Positions 32,824 through 41,889 are shown, counted from the first letter of the stretch. The stretch: 45,179 nt of DNA from Mycobacterium gastri (GCF_002102175.1 NZ_LQOX01000125.1:1-45179); one strand, 5' to 3'. Notes: generated by a model not told the origin, from the sequence alone. Numbers and translations are program-made.

Positions 32824-33708
32824 TCAGTCCGGTTGCGGGTGCGGGGACAACAACCACTCGGCAGCCGTATACGGATCTTCGCGGCCGTCGACCACCGACT
32901 CGGCGAGACGATCGAGGTCCGCACGGGTCCGCAGCCGGGTGTGTGCCAATGACAGGATCAGCGAGCGGGCACGGGCCAGCCGGCGGTCCCGGCTGTCGCC
33001 GCGGTGATGTGCGTCGATCGCGGCTACCAGGTCCGCAACGCCCTCACCGCGTGCGGCCGCGAGTTTGAGGATGGGAGCATCGGTTTCGGCCCGCAGATCC
33101 CGCACGGTCTGCTCGGCGCCGTCTCGATCGGCCTTGTTGACCACCACGATGTCGGCGACCTCGAGCAGACCCGCTTTGGCGGCCTGCACAGCATCACCCG
33201 TGCCGGGGTTGAGGATGACGACGGTCGGGTCGGCGACGGCGGCGATCTCGATCTCCGACTGGCCCACCCCGACGGTTTCCAGCAGAACGACGTCGTAACA
33301 GATGGCTTGCAGCAGCCGGATGGCGGCGGGAACGGCGGCGGCCAGACCGCCAAGGTGGCCGCGGCTGGCCACCGAGCGGATCAGTACGTCGGAGTCGTTG
33401 ATGTGTGCGGTCATCCGGATCCGATCGCCGAGCAGGGCACCCCCACTGAACGGCGACGACGGGTCCACAGCCAGTACCGCCACCCGGCAGCCGCGCTCCC
33501 GGTAGGCGCCGACCAGGGCCGCTATCGTCGTCGATTTTCCGGCGCCCGGCGGCCCGGTGATGCCGACGACGCGGATCTCCGATTTCAGCGCAGCGTCGAT
33601 GGCGGCCAGTACCTCGTCACGCCGGTCACCCTCGACGAGGCTCAGCAGCCGACCTGCCGCGCGGGGAGATCCGTTGCGCGCCCGGGCAATCAGATCGGCG
33701 ATGTCCAT
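32824..33708 (-). CDS. MeaB/ArgK-type G3E P-loop GTPase
   Basis: 294 residues. The Walker A is GITGPPGAGKST, then VAVLAVDPSSPFSGGALLGDRIRM, ETVGVGQSE (Walker B/switch) and VVNKADRDG (base recognition). Homologues are GTPase chaperones that protect or load B12-dependent acyl-CoA mutases such as methylmalonyl-CoA mutase. The protein is a little shorter than typical (about 330). It lies 23 bases downstream of the thiolase, so a B12-dependent mutase elsewhere may take part in this acyl-CoA pathway; none is encoded in the window. Confidence 0.9.
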   Translation of the reverse strand: MDIADLIARARNGSPRAAGRLLSLVEGDRRDEVLAAIDAALKSEIRVVGITGPPGAGKSTTIAALVGAYRERGCRVAVLAVDPSSPFSGGALLGDRIRMTAHINDSDVLIRSVASRGHLGGLAAAVPAAIRLLQAICYDVVLLETVGVGQSEIEIAAVADPTVVILNPGTGDAVQAAKAGLLEVADIVVVNKADRDGAEQTVRDLRAETDAPILKLAAARGEGVADLVAAIDAHHRGDSRDRRLARARSLILSLAHTRLRTRADLDRLAESVVDGREDPYTAAEWLLSPHPQPD

Positions 33709-33731
33709 GCGTTACGGCTCGTTGCGGCTCG

Positions 33732-34883
33732 TTATGCCGCTGCAACCTCGATGACCGTCGCCGAACCCATGCCGCCGCCGGCACACATCGCCGCGACGCC
33801 GATACCGCCGCCGCGGCGGCGCAGTTCGTGCACCAGCGTCGCCAGCATTCTGGCGCCGGTTGCCGCCACGGGATGGCCCAGCGAGCAGCCGCTGCCGCTG
33901 ACGTTGACCCGGTCCGGGTCGAGGTCGAGCATTTTCACGGTGGCCACACACATCGACGCGAATGCTTCGTTGATTTCGAACAGATCCACGTCGGAGATCG
34001 AAAATCTAGCGCGGGCAAGGGCTTTCGGGATCACCTCGACCGGCGCCAAGCCGGTTGCCGCCGGGTCCACACCGACGGACGCCCAGGACACGATGCGGGC
34101 CAGCGTGGGCAGTCCCAGCCGGTCACTGAGCCGGTCGCTCGCGACGGTCAGCACGGCGGCACCGTCGTTGGCGCCGCAGGCATTACCCGCGGTGATCGAG
34201 AAGCCCGCTATTTCGGGATGCAAGGGCTTGAGCGCAGCCAGCTTCTCCATGGTGGTGTCGCGGCGTGGATGTTCGTCGACCGAGAACAGCCCATGCGGCG
34301 TCTCGATGGGGATGATCTCTTCCTTGAACCGGCCTTCGTCGATCGCGGCGATTGCGTTGCGGTGTGACCGAAGCGCCCACGCGTCCATCTCCTCGCGGCT
34401 GATGCCCGCTTTGACCGCGGCGTTCCACCCCACGGTGATGGACATGTCCAGGTTGGGCGCGTCGGGCCGGTCGGGGTGGGTCGGCGGGAACCAGTCGACC
34501 CAGTCGCCGTCGACCTGCATCCGAGACCGCGGCGACGTGGACGCCGAGTTCACTCCGCCGGCGATGACGAGCTGATCCATTCCCGCGCGCACACCGGCCG
34601 CAGCGCTCTGCACGGCCGCCTGCCCGGCCGCACAGTGCCGATTGTTCGCCAGACCGGGTACGTGGCTCAGGCCGGCGGTGATGGCAGCGTGGCGGGCGAT
34701 CACGCCGCCGCCGTAGAGACCCTCGCCCAGGATCACGTCGTCGACCAGTGCCGGGTCGAGACCGGCTGCGGCTTCGCTGACCACGTGATGGGCCAGATCG
34801 AACGCGCTGGTGTCGCGCAGGGTTCCTTTGCGAGCGGTGCCGATAGGCGTACGCAGGGCGGACACGATGACGGCTTCTGGCAC
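33732..34883 (-). CDS. Thiolase (acetyl-CoA C-acyltransferase family)
   Basis: 383 residues. The acyl-accepting Cys is in ANNRHCAAGQAAV, the second His in CSLGHPVAATGAR, the second Cys in MCAGGGMGSAT, and NEAFA is present. It cleaves 3-ketoacyl-CoA with CoA to acetyl- or propionyl-CoA, or runs in reverse. It starts at a GTG preceded by GGAGAAG. An operator-like site lies 27-41 bases upstream and recurs before the CoA ligase/ferredoxin genes, linking this gene to the module at 36-41 kb. It is divergent from the peptidase gene. Confidence 0.94.
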   Translation of the reverse strand: MPEAVIVSALRTPIGTARKGTLRDTSAFDLAHHVVSEAAAGLDPALVDDVILGEGLYGGGVIARHAAITAGLSHVPGLANNRHCAAGQAAVQSAAAGVRAGMDQLVIAGGVNSASTSPRSRMQVDGDWVDWFPPTHPDRPDAPNLDMSITVGWNAAVKAGISREEMDAWALRSHRNAIAAIDEGRFKEEIIPIETPHGLFSVDEHPRRDTTMEKLAALKPLHPEIAGFSITAGNACGANDGAAVLTVASDRLSDRLGLPTLARIVSWASVGVDPAATGLAPVEVIPKALARARFSISDVDLFEINEAFASMCVATVKMLDLDPDRVNVSGSGCSLGHPVAATGARMLATLVHELRRRGGGIGVAAMCAGGGMGSATVIEVAAA

Positions 34884-34909
34884 AGGTCTTCTCCATCCAC
34901 AAGGTTGGC

Positions 34910-34924
34910 GAGAACACTATTCTC
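34910..34924. promoter_or_regulatory. Operator-like site of the acyl-CoA module, copy 1
   Basis: GAGAACACTATTCTC differs at one of 15 positions from GAGAATACTATTCTC at 40205-40219. A second inverted repeat, CTCTCAG-T-CTGAGAG (34922-34936), abuts it. It lies in the thiolase promoter between divergent genes. Confidence 0.65.
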
Positions 34925-35027
34925 TCAGTCTGAGAGTGCGAGTTGCAAGGAGGTGGGCCGCCGCGACCTGGGCCCACGCGGGCGGGCGCAGCGCAGCCTT
35001 CGTCGGGGCCGATGGTTGGCTGGTGGC

Positions 35028-35915
35028 ATGACTCGACCGGAAGGGACGATCGCGGTCCCGGGCGGAAATGTGTGGTTCAAGCGGGTCGGCGGCGGACCGG
35101 GCCTTCCGCTGCTTGTGGTGCACGGCGGCCCGGGTTTGCCGCACTACTACTTGACCTCGCTGGAACGCCTGGCAACCGCGCGGGAAGTCATCTTCTGGGA
35201 TCAGCTCGGCTGCGGAAACTCCGACTGTACGTCGAACGCGGACCTGTGGACGATGCAACGCTCGGTGGCCGAAATGGATGCCGTGGTGCAAGCGCTGCGC
35301 CTCAATGCCTTTCACATCTTCGGCAACTCGTGGGGCGGGATGCTCGCCCAACAGTATGTTCTTGACGTTCCATCCGGTGCCGTCAGCCTGATCGTCTCGA
35401 ACAGCACCGCGTCCATACCACAGTTCGCCGACCACGTGATCCGACTGAAGTCGAGGTTGGACCCGGCGACCCAAGCCGCCATCGACCGCCACGAAGCCGC
35501 CGGCACCACGCATTCCGCCGAATACCAGGCCGCGATCACCACCTGGAACCAGACGTATCTGTGCCGCACCCGCCCCTGGCCCGACGAACTCTACGAAGCA
35601 TTCCGCAACATGGGCACCGAGATTTTCGAAACGATGTTCGGCCCCAGCGATTTTCACATTGTCGGCACCATCCGATCCTGGGACATCGTCGATCGGTTGG
35701 CTGAGATCACCCTGCCAACGCTGCTGATCGCCGGTCGGTATGACGAATGTTCGCCGGAACACATGCGCGACATGCACCGCCGTATCGCCGGTTCGCGGTT
35801 CGAGTTCTTCGAGCGCAGCGCACACCTGCCCTTCATCGAGGAACCGGACCGCTTCGACGCGCTGCTGCGGGACTTCCTGGGTCACCACGACCGACGCGGC
35901 CCATCGCGCGCGTAA
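35028..35915 (+). CDS. pip: Proline iminopeptidase-like alpha/beta hydrolase
   Basis: 295 residues. The start is EGTIAVPGGNVWFKRVGGGPGLPLLV in two stretches, with oxyanion HGGPGLPHYYL, VIFWDQLGCGNSD, nucleophile GNSWGGMLAQQY, the Asp in IAGRYDECSPEH and the His in ERSAHLPFIEEP. This matches the S33 tricorn-interacting-factor/proline iminopeptidase group, such as Rv0840c, which lies near Rv0842 in H37Rv (memory). It removes N-terminal Pro or hydrolyses related amides; cytoplasmic. The ATG at 35028 starts the recognisable homology; the open frame before it is not protein-like. Confidence 0.87.
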   Translation: MTRPEGTIAVPGGNVWFKRVGGGPGLPLLVVHGGPGLPHYYLTSLERLATAREVIFWDQLGCGNSDCTSNADLWTMQRSVAEMDAVVQALRLNAFHIFGNSWGGMLAQQYVLDVPSGAVSLIVSNSTASIPQFADHVIRLKSRLDPATQAAIDRHEAAGTTHSAEYQAAITTWNQTYLCRTRPWPDELYEAFRNMGTEIFETMFGPSDFHIVGTIRSWDIVDRLAEITLPTLLIAGRYDECSPEHMRDMHRRIAGSRFEFFERSAHLPFIEEPDRFDALLRDFLGHHDRRGPSRA

Positions 35916-35921
35916 CGCCAA

Positions 35922-35981
35922 GGCCAAAACCGGGGCCGAAACCGGGGCCAAAACCGGGGCCAAAACTGGGGCCAAAACCGG
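35922..35981. repeat. Five tandem 12-bp repeats (VNTR-like)
   Basis: Five contiguous units of GGCCAAAACCGG, of which units 2 and 4 each carry one substitution. The array lies 6 bases after the pip stop, between convergent genes, so it should be non-coding. In the plus frame it would encode repeated AKTG if pip lost its stop. Confidence 0.9.
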
Positions 35982-36010
35982 CGCGAAATTTCGCCGTGAC
36001 GTTCCGCTCG

Positions 36011-36778
36011 TCAGTTCTTGCCGGCGGTCAGTTTGGTGATGATCGAACGGAAGTCCTCGGTGGTGAAGGATTGGTGCTCGGCCGACAGGGCATAGTCCAA
36101 GCTGGCCAGCACCGCTCGTTCCAGATGGATGTTGAGCACCCGCTTGGTGCTCTCGACGGCCTGCTGGGGCAACTGCATGATCCGCTGGGCGCACGCCACC
36201 GCCTCGGCGACCGGGTCGGCGACGACGTGGTTGGCCAGCCCGAGTTCGACGGCTCGCCGGGCGCGAATTCGGGTGCCGGTCAACGCATATTCCTTGGCCA
36301 GCATCAAGCTGATGTGCAACGGCCAGGTCAGCGGACCCCCATCCGCGGCCACCAATCCCACCTGCACATGCGGGTCGGCCAGGTAGGCCTCTTCGGCAAT
36401 GTAGACGATGTCACTCAGTGCGACCAGGCTGCAGCCCAAGCCGACGGCCGGGCCGTTGACCGCCGCCACTACCGGCACTCGGCAGCGTGCCATACCCAAC
36501 ACGATGTCGCGCCCGTGCGCGATGGTCTTGGCGCGCAGATCGGCGTCGTGGGCCAATTCCGCCAGATACGTGAAATCGCCGCCCGCCGAGAACGCCCGGC
36601 CGGCGCCGGTGAGCACCGCGGCGCGGGCAGTGCGATCGTCGCTCAATCGCGGCCACAGCTGCGCCAGCCCGACATGCAGATTGTCGTTGACGGCGTTGAG
36701 GGCATCGGGACGGTTGAGGGTGATGATCCGCAACCCCCCGTCGGCACGGACATCGATTTCTGTTGGCATGTCGTACAT
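36011..36778 (-). CDS. Enoyl-CoA hydratase/isomerase family protein
   Basis: 255 residues, standard crotonase length. IITLNRPDALNAVND, the oxyanion loop GRAFSAGGDFTYL, and GPAVGLGCSLVALSDIVY with the second oxyanion Gly are present. The segment where hydratases carry the catalytic Glu reads LADPHVQVGLVAADGG, so hydratase activity is not certain. The ATG directly follows the acyl-CoA dehydrogenase stop with no intervening base; ATG 36769 is an alternative. It is last in the operon of ligase, two dehydrogenases and crotonase. Confidence 0.9.
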   Translation of the reverse strand: MYDMPTEIDVRADGGLRIITLNRPDALNAVNDNLHVGLAQLWPRLSDDRTARAAVLTGAGRAFSAGGDFTYLAELAHDADLRAKTIAHGRDIVLGMARCRVPVVAAVNGPAVGLGCSLVALSDIVYIAEEAYLADPHVQVGLVAADGGPLTWPLHISLMLAKEYALTGTRIRARRAVELGLANHVVADPVAEAVACAQRIMQLPQQAVESTKRVLNIHLERAVLASLDYALSAEHQSFTTEDFRSIITKLTAGKN

Positions 36779-37867
36779 TCAGACTCCCAATCCGAGGATT
36801 CGCGACGCGATGATGTTCTTCTGTATCTGCGAGGTGCCGCCCATCACGCTCTGCGCGCGGCTGTACAGGTAGGCGCTGAGCAGGTCCGGGTCGCGGGTTC
36901 CGCCGACGGCCAGTGCGGCGTGCCCGACGGACTGCTCCACCCACGTCATCAGCAGCTTGTCCAGCGATCCTTCGGGTCCGTGCGAGACCCCGTCGAGCTG
37001 TTCGGACAGCCGGCGGCGGACGTGGTGGGTCAACATCTCCGCCTGGACCGCCGCCCATGCGAGCTCGTCGGTTATCGGATCATCGTTGTGCGCCAGCAAC
37101 TCTCGTACCAGCTTGGCGTAGCGGGCCGCATAGCCCAGCGTCGACGGCTCGCGTTCGTGCCCGACCACGGTCATGGCCACCGCCCAGCCGTCGCCGGGAC
37201 CGCCCACCATGCGGTCCGCCGCAACGGTTGCGCCGTCGAAGAACACCTGACCGAATTCGTTGCTGACGCCGTTCATCATGCGCAGCGGACGTTGTTGCAC
37301 GCCGGGCTGTTTCATCTCGATGACGAACGCCGACAGGCCGCGATGTCGCGGCGCCTCCCGATCGGTGCGGGCCAGCAGCAGACACCAGTCGGCCACATCG
37401 GAGTAGCTGGTCCAGATCTTGTGTCCGTGCACCACATAGTGGTCGCCCTCGCGGGTGGCGGTGGTGGTCAGTGACGCCAGATCCGAGCCGGCACCCGGCT
37501 CGCTGAAGCCCTGACACCAGCGCTGGGTGCCGTCGATGATGCCGGGCAGGAAGCGTTGCCGCAGTGCGTCGCTGCCGTGCCTGCCGATCCCGAAGACCAG
37601 GTAGCCCACGCTGGGGCGCGGCGGAGCGCCCGCGCGCGCCAGCTCTTCGTCGACGATGACGTCGTAGACCGGCGGCAGCTCCTGGCCGCCGTACTCGCGC
37701 GGCCAGGACAATCCGAAGAACCCGGCTCGGTGGAGCGCCCGATGCCAATCGGCCTGACGGGCCCAGTATTCGTCGCCGATAGCGCAGAACTCCTTGGCAT
37801 GCACGGTAAGCCAGGCCCGCAGTCGTTCCCGGAAAGCGGCCTCCTGCGGGGAATCACGAAAGTCCAC
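36779..37867 (-). CDS. Acyl-CoA dehydrogenase, larger subunit-like (FadE family)
   Basis: 362 residues. N-terminal helical domain, then the FAD/substrate segment WCQGFSEPGAGSDLASL, HGHKIWTSYSDVADWCLLLART, and near the C-terminus SVMGGTSQIQKNIIASRILGLG, the FAD-binding motif. It forms an enoyl-CoA from a saturated acyl-CoA, passing electrons to ETF. It overlaps a second, shorter dehydrogenase gene by 14 bases; such adjacent pairs in mycobacteria commonly encode alpha2beta2 heterotetramers for bulky substrates. The GTG start has AGGAGG about 8 bases upstream. Confidence 0.92.
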   Translation of the reverse strand: MDFRDSPQEAAFRERLRAWLTVHAKEFCAIGDEYWARQADWHRALHRAGFFGLSWPREYGGQELPPVYDVIVDEELARAGAPPRPSVGYLVFGIGRHGSDALRQRFLPGIIDGTQRWCQGFSEPGAGSDLASLTTTATREGDHYVVHGHKIWTSYSDVADWCLLLARTDREAPRHRGLSAFVIEMKQPGVQQRPLRMMNGVSNEFGQVFFDGATVAADRMVGGPGDGWAVAMTVVGHEREPSTLGYAARYAKLVRELLAHNDDPITDELAWAAVQAEMLTHHVRRRLSEQLDGVSHGPEGSLDKLLMTWVEQSVGHAALAVGGTRDPDLLSAYLYSRAQSVMGGTSQIQKNIIASRILGLGV

Positions 37868-38762
37868 GACCGACCTCCTTCAGGCTCACCGGCCACAGCT
37901 CGGTCGACGTCAAGGCCCGGCGCAGGTACACATGCGCCAGGCAATCCCAGGTGTTGCCGATGCCGCCGTGTACCTGCACCGCGGTCTCGCAGACCGTTCG
38001 GGTGGCTCGTGCGCAATAGAGCTTGGCGACCCGGGCAGCGTGCAGCGCCGCGGCCGGTTCGAGTTCGTCGACCGCCCAGGCGGCGTGGCGCAGGATGCTG
38101 ATGGACCCTTCGATCAGGGCCAGGCTTTCGGCCAGCAGGTGCGCGACGGCCTGATACGAACCGATCGTCTTTCCGTACTGCTCACGGATTTTCGCGTAGT
38201 CACAGGCCAGCGCGTGCGCGCCGCGGGCGTCACCCACCAGATCCGCCGCGGTGGCTACCAGCGCGAGCGCTAGCCATCGTCCGGCGGTATCGGCGGATAC
38301 CTCGCCGACGGGCAGCGGCGGTTCGACAATGCCCGTCGTCACTCGGGTCAGGTCCGCGCCGCTGCCCCGGCCGGCATCGATGTCAGCCGCGAACACCGCG
38401 GTTCCTGATAGCAGCAGGGCCCGCCGATATCCGCGAGCATCGAATGCCAGGTCGTCGACCGCGATCGTCTTGCTACCGGCCTCGGTGTCCAGATGGCGGG
38501 CCAGGTCGTCGGCGAGCACCGGCCCGAGAAACGGGGCATCGACCAGTCGGCGCCCGAATTCCTCTGCGACAATGGCGACTTCGATGCCTGATGCCCCATC
38601 GGAGCGCAGCGACCGCCAGCCCGTCGCGACAATCTGGCGGTCCAGCCGGGCAATCCGGTCCTCACCGGCCAGGTCCGACACGGACCCGGGTCCCAGATCG
38701 TCGCCCAATTTCGTTGCGGCGTCGCACAATTGTTGTTGTTCAGCTGTCAGACGGACATCCAT
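37854..38762 (-). CDS. Acyl-CoA dehydrogenase, smaller subunit-like (FadE family)
   Basis: 302 residues, about 60-80 short of a full dehydrogenase. The N-terminal helical domain (DVRLTAEQQQLCDAATKLG) and C-terminal helical domain (REQYGKTIGSYQAVAHLLAE, QVHGGIGNTWDCLAHVYLRRA) are recognisable, while the central beta domain is reduced and lacks the SEPGAGSD motif. This asymmetry is typical of the partner chain in heteromeric mycobacterial FadE pairs. The ATG overlaps the ligase 3' end by 23 bases and has GGAG upstream. Confidence 0.88.
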   Translation of the reverse strand: MDVRLTAEQQQLCDAATKLGDDLGPGSVSDLAGEDRIARLDRQIVATGWRSLRSDGASGIEVAIVAEEFGRRLVDAPFLGPVLADDLARHLDTEAGSKTIAVDDLAFDARGYRRALLLSGTAVFAADIDAGRGSGADLTRVTTGIVEPPLPVGEVSADTAGRWLALALVATAADLVGDARGAHALACDYAKIREQYGKTIGSYQAVAHLLAESLALIEGSISILRHAAWAVDELEPAAALHAARVAKLYCARATRTVCETAVQVHGGIGNTWDCLAHVYLRRALTSTELWPVSLKEVGRGLS

Positions 38763-40152
38763 GAAGCTCCTTGAGCACTCGGCGCAGCACCTTGCCCGAG
38801 GGCAGGCGCGGAATGTCGGGCACGAACACCACCCGGCTCAGCCGTTTGTAGGGCGCCAGCCTCGCCGCTACCCGCTCGGTGAGCTCGGCGGCCACCCCGG
38901 CATTGGCGGGCGTATGCGTGGCGACCGCGGCGACGACCGCCTCCCCGTTGACGCCGTCGGGAACACCGAATACCGCGCAATCACGGACCGCCGGATGACC
39001 GTGCAACACGGTCTCAACTTCGGCCGGCGCGACCTGGAACCCGCGCACTTTGATCATCTCCTTGAGCCGGTCGGTAATTCGGAGCCAGCCCTCGCCATCG
39101 AGCCAGCCGACGTCCCCGGTCCGATACCAGCCGTTGCAGCACACCTCAGCGCTGGCCGCGGCCGGCAGGTAGCCGGCCATCAGCGACGCCGAGCGGGCCT
39201 GAATCTCACCGACCTTCCCCGGGTCGACCGGTTCGCCGGTGTCCGGCGACACGATCCGCAAATCCACACCGGCAACCGGGCGCCCCACCGAGTCCAGCCG
39301 GGCCTGGTGGACGGGATTGCAGGCGATGACCGGTAATTCGGTGGTGCCGTAGGCGGGCACCCATCCGACGCCGGTCCGCCGGGTCACCGTCTCGGCGATG
39401 CTGGCGGTGACCGGTGTGGCACCCCACATGATGAAACGCAGCGACGACAGATCGTAGGACTCGAGTCGAGGGTGCGACGCGATAGCGTGCGCGATTGGCG
39501 CAACCGCCATTTCGATTGTGATGCGGTCATTTTCGATGTGCGACAACATCCGGTCGACGTCGAAGCGGGGATGCAGCCGCACCCACGAGCCGGTCCGAAA
39601 CGCGGTGAGGATGTTGAGCAGGCCGAGGATGTGCGACGGCGGCGTGGCGACCTGGATGCGGTCGCGCTCGGTCAGCTGCAACGCATCGCGCCACTGGCGA
39701 ACGGCGACGTCCAGCGATGCATGGGTGTGCCGCACGGCTTTTGGCATACCCGTGGTACCCGAGCTGAACACCAGCACCGCATCGTCCCCGGGCCGAGGAG
39801 AACCCGCCAACGGCGCTGCGGGCGCGATCGGGTCGTCCAGGTGCAGCATCGGCATCAGGTCGGCCAGCACCGGTTGGTCGCCGACGGCGTGAGCCGGGTT
39901 GGTCACGCCCAGCGCATGGTCGACCTCGCCGCGCTTCCAGGCGGGGCTGATCAGCACCACTGCCGCCCCCAGCCGCCAGATCGCCTGCAACGCGGCGACG
40001 AACTCCGGCCGGTTGGACGCCATCAGCGCGACCCGTTCGCCGGCGTTGACACCGCGCTTCCGCAAGGCCGCTCCGAGACCGCCGGTCAGCGCGTCGAGCG
40101 TGGGCAGGCTGAAGCGCCGATCCTCGAACACGAGCGCGGCCGGTTCGGTCAC
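38740..40152 (-). CDS. AMP-forming acyl-CoA ligase (FadD-like)
   Basis: 470 residues, short for a FadD. ANL superfamily motifs: the P-loop FSSGTTGMPKAVRHTH, VPAYGTTELP, RTGDVGWLDGEGWLRITDRLKEMIKVRGFQVAPAEVE (in two stretches, including the hinge), and the catalytic Lys in LPSGKVLRR. It activates a carboxylic acid to an acyl-adenylate and then to acyl-CoA for the downstream dehydrogenase pair. The GTG start has GAAGGA upstream. First gene of the operon, with two operator-like sites in its promoter. Confidence 0.93.
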   Translation of the reverse strand: MTEPAALVFEDRRFSLPTLDALTGGLGAALRKRGVNAGERVALMASNRPEFVAALQAIWRLGAAVVLISPAWKRGEVDHALGVTNPAHAVGDQPVLADLMPMLHLDDPIAPAAPLAGSPRPGDDAVLVFSSGTTGMPKAVRHTHASLDVAVRQWRDALQLTERDRIQVATPPSHILGLLNILTAFRTGSWVRLHPRFDVDRMLSHIENDRITIEMAVAPIAHAIASHPRLESYDLSSLRFIMWGATPVTASIAETVTRRTGVGWVPAYGTTELPVIACNPVHQARLDSVGRPVAGVDLRIVSPDTGEPVDPGKVGEIQARSASLMAGYLPAAASAEVCCNGWYRTGDVGWLDGEGWLRITDRLKEMIKVRGFQVAPAEVETVLHGHPAVRDCAVFGVPDGVNGEAVVAAVATHTPANAGVAAELTERVAARLAPYKRLSRVVFVPDIPRLPSGKVLRRVLKELHGCPSDS

Positions 40153-40183
40153 GTCTCGTCCTTCCCCAGGGCCTTGACGTCTT

Positions 40184-40219
40184 GAGAAGATACTATCGTC
40201 TCAGGAGAATACTATTCTC
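40184..40219. promoter_or_regulatory. Double operator-like site in the ligase/ferredoxin divergent promoter
   Basis: Site A (40184-40202, GAGAAGATACTATCGTCTC) is an imperfect palindrome (16 of 19 symmetric positions). Site B (40205-40219, GAGAATACTATTCTC) has 7-bp arms around a central base. Site B recurs with one change in the thiolase promoter. Both lie between the divergent ligase and ferredoxin genes. Confidence 0.7.
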
Positions 40220-40261
40220 TATAGTGAAGAACGCAAGTCGAGCTAGTCCGAGAAGGCGGTC

Positions 40262-40543
40262 ATGACGGAGCCAGGCATGGTGACGATCCAGCTCGACCGC
40301 AAGAAGGTGTCGGTGCCCCTGGTCCCCGGCGAGACGCTGTTGGAAAGCGCGCGCCGGGCCGGCCTGGACCCACCGTTCAGCTGCGAGGCCGGCAACTGTG
40401 GAACCTGCATGGCCAGGCTCGTCGAGGGCAGCGCGACCATGCGGGTCAACGACGCGCTCGAGGAAGACGAGGTGGCCGAGGGCTACATTCTGACCTGCCA
40501 GGGCGTTCCCGAAACCGCATCGATCACCGTGCGCTACGAATAG
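40262..40543 (+). CDS. [2Fe-2S] plant-type ferredoxin
   Basis: 93 residues. The cluster loop is FSCEAGNCGTCMARL (C-x4-C-x2-C) with the fourth Cys in LTCQGVP, spacing typical of plant-type and oxygenase-linked ferredoxins. It transfers single electrons to an oxygenase or reductase not encoded nearby. The ATG is preceded by GAAGGCGG. It is divergent from the ligase and shares its operator region. The next gene starts 20 bases downstream. Confidence 0.93.
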   Translation: MTEPGMVTIQLDRKKVSVPLVPGETLLESARRAGLDPPFSCEAGNCGTCMARLVEGSATMRVNDALEEDEVAEGYILTCQGVPETASITVRYE

Positions 40544-40563
40544 TCAGCAGAGAGGCACCGACC

Positions 40564-40884
40564 ATGGCCAGGGGAATCATCTATGTCGAGACTCGTCCCA
40601 GCTCACCCGAACGCGAACCGGAATACAACCGCTGGTACGACGACGTCCACATTCCCGAACTGGTGGCGCTCGACGGATTCGTCTCGGCGCGGCGCCTCAG
40701 ACCGGTCAATGATGACGGGCCATACGTGGCCCTCTACGAGATCGAAGGCGATGACCTGCAGGCGATCCTGGACAACATGGTTGCCTCGGCCGGCCGGTTG
40801 CACATGTCCGACGCGCTGCAGTTCGATCCCCCGCCGGTGATGCGCCTGTTGGAGGTGACGAGTGTGTACCAGCCGGCAGGCTGA
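40564..40884 (+). CDS. Small dimeric alpha/beta-barrel (EthD-like) protein
   Basis: 106 residues. RGIIYVETRPSSPER is followed by EYNRWYDDVHIPELVALDGFVSARR, the NxWYxxxHxPEL motif of the EthD/antibiotic-monooxygenase-like ferredoxin-fold dimers. YVALYEIEGDDLQAI and a C-terminal strand complete the fold. Such proteins accompany P450 or oxygenase systems or act as small cofactor-free oxygenases or isomerases. The role here is unknown; co-transcription with the ferredoxin is likely. GAGAGG precedes the ATG. Confidence 0.8.
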   Translation: MARGIIYVETRPSSPEREPEYNRWYDDVHIPELVALDGFVSARRLRPVNDDGPYVALYEIEGDDLQAILDNMVASAGRLHMSDALQFDPPPVMRLLEVTSVYQPAG

Positions 40885-40902
40885 TCGCCGGGCCATCCGT
40901 GG

Positions 40903-41889
40903 CTAAGCCCGGCGTGCCGCAACGTAACGGGTGATGCTTCGCGCGATCAGCTCGAACACCGCCGTCGTCAAGGAAACACATGCCAGGAACGCAAACCAAT
41001 TGTGATTCCAGCCCCAGTCGTAGCGACCCTGCGCGAATGCCATAATCGATGCCCGCAATCGTTACCAACACGTAGATCGCCCGGTAGTACCGCCGCAGGA
41101 TGAAGATCCCCGCGGTCCACAGCGGCGTTACGAGGGCCGCCTCGATATAGGGGTTGAAAACTTTTGGTGCGCCGTAGGAGATCGGGCCGACCGATACCTG
41201 CGGCCCGCAGTGCGGATACCGGCCGCCGCTCGTGCAGACCCACTGGCTGGTGCTGTTCAAACAGGCCAGCACGGTGAGGATGGCCGCAGTTGCCAGCACC
41301 GCGACACCGATCGCCATCCGCAGTCTCGGTCTTGGTTGGCGGCTACTCGGCACCTGCGGCGGCTCGTCGAGCAAGCAAGCCGTATCCATGACCATGTCGG
41401 CAATTGTCTGCCGTTTGGCGGTCAACAACGGCAGCAGGTAGCCGATGCCGTACGTGATCGCATCCAGGATGTGGGCGAAGTAGCGGCCGATCGACGATCC
41501 GACGCCAATGGGCGCACCTGTCCCACGGTCGAGCCGGTAATCCCTTGGCGGAAGCCCCAATTCCAGATCCAGTACGCCAGCATCGCCAGATTGACGATCA
41601 ATCCGACGACGCCCTGCAAGCGTGCGCCCCCGCCGGCCCATGCGACGATCAACCCGCCGACGATCCCGAGAGCCACGCCGATCGCCAACCCCAGCATGTG
41701 GTCGATGAGATAGGCGGCTACCCGCCGGATCCACGAGGCGTAGGCTTCCATCGGCAAGTCATCCATCGGCTGGCCCGGGACCGGCGGATATCCCGCGTGC
41801 GCCGGCGGCGGCGGATATCCCGGCGGTGGCGGTGGCGAACCGGCCGGTGGCGGATAACCGGAGGGCGGGGGTGGCGGCTGTTCAGTCAT
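40903..41889 (-). pseudogene. RDD-family membrane protein gene with two frameshifts
   Basis: The ATG at 41889 starts a Pro/Gly/Tyr-rich cytoplasmic head and an RDD domain: YASWIRRVAAYLIDHMLGLA, then NWGFRQGITGSTVGQ. The frame then changes at about 41510: GAPIGVGSSIGRYFAHILDAITYGIGYLLPLLTAKRQTIADM continues in the -1/+2 frame, with roughly 15 expected residues missing, so a small deletion is likely. This frame runs through two more membrane segments to about 41045, where the ending (AFAQGRYDWGWNHNWFAFLA and later ITRYVAARRA) lies in a third frame and stops at 40903. The parent would be about 320 residues. Sequencing error cannot be excluded, but a decayed second copy exists at 44690-44865. Confidence 0.85.

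Noticed and set aside
35747..37474. 575-codon plus-strand open frame through pip, the VNTR and the crotonase/dehydrogenase genes
   Set aside because: It runs antisense to well-supported genes and has no recognisable domain.
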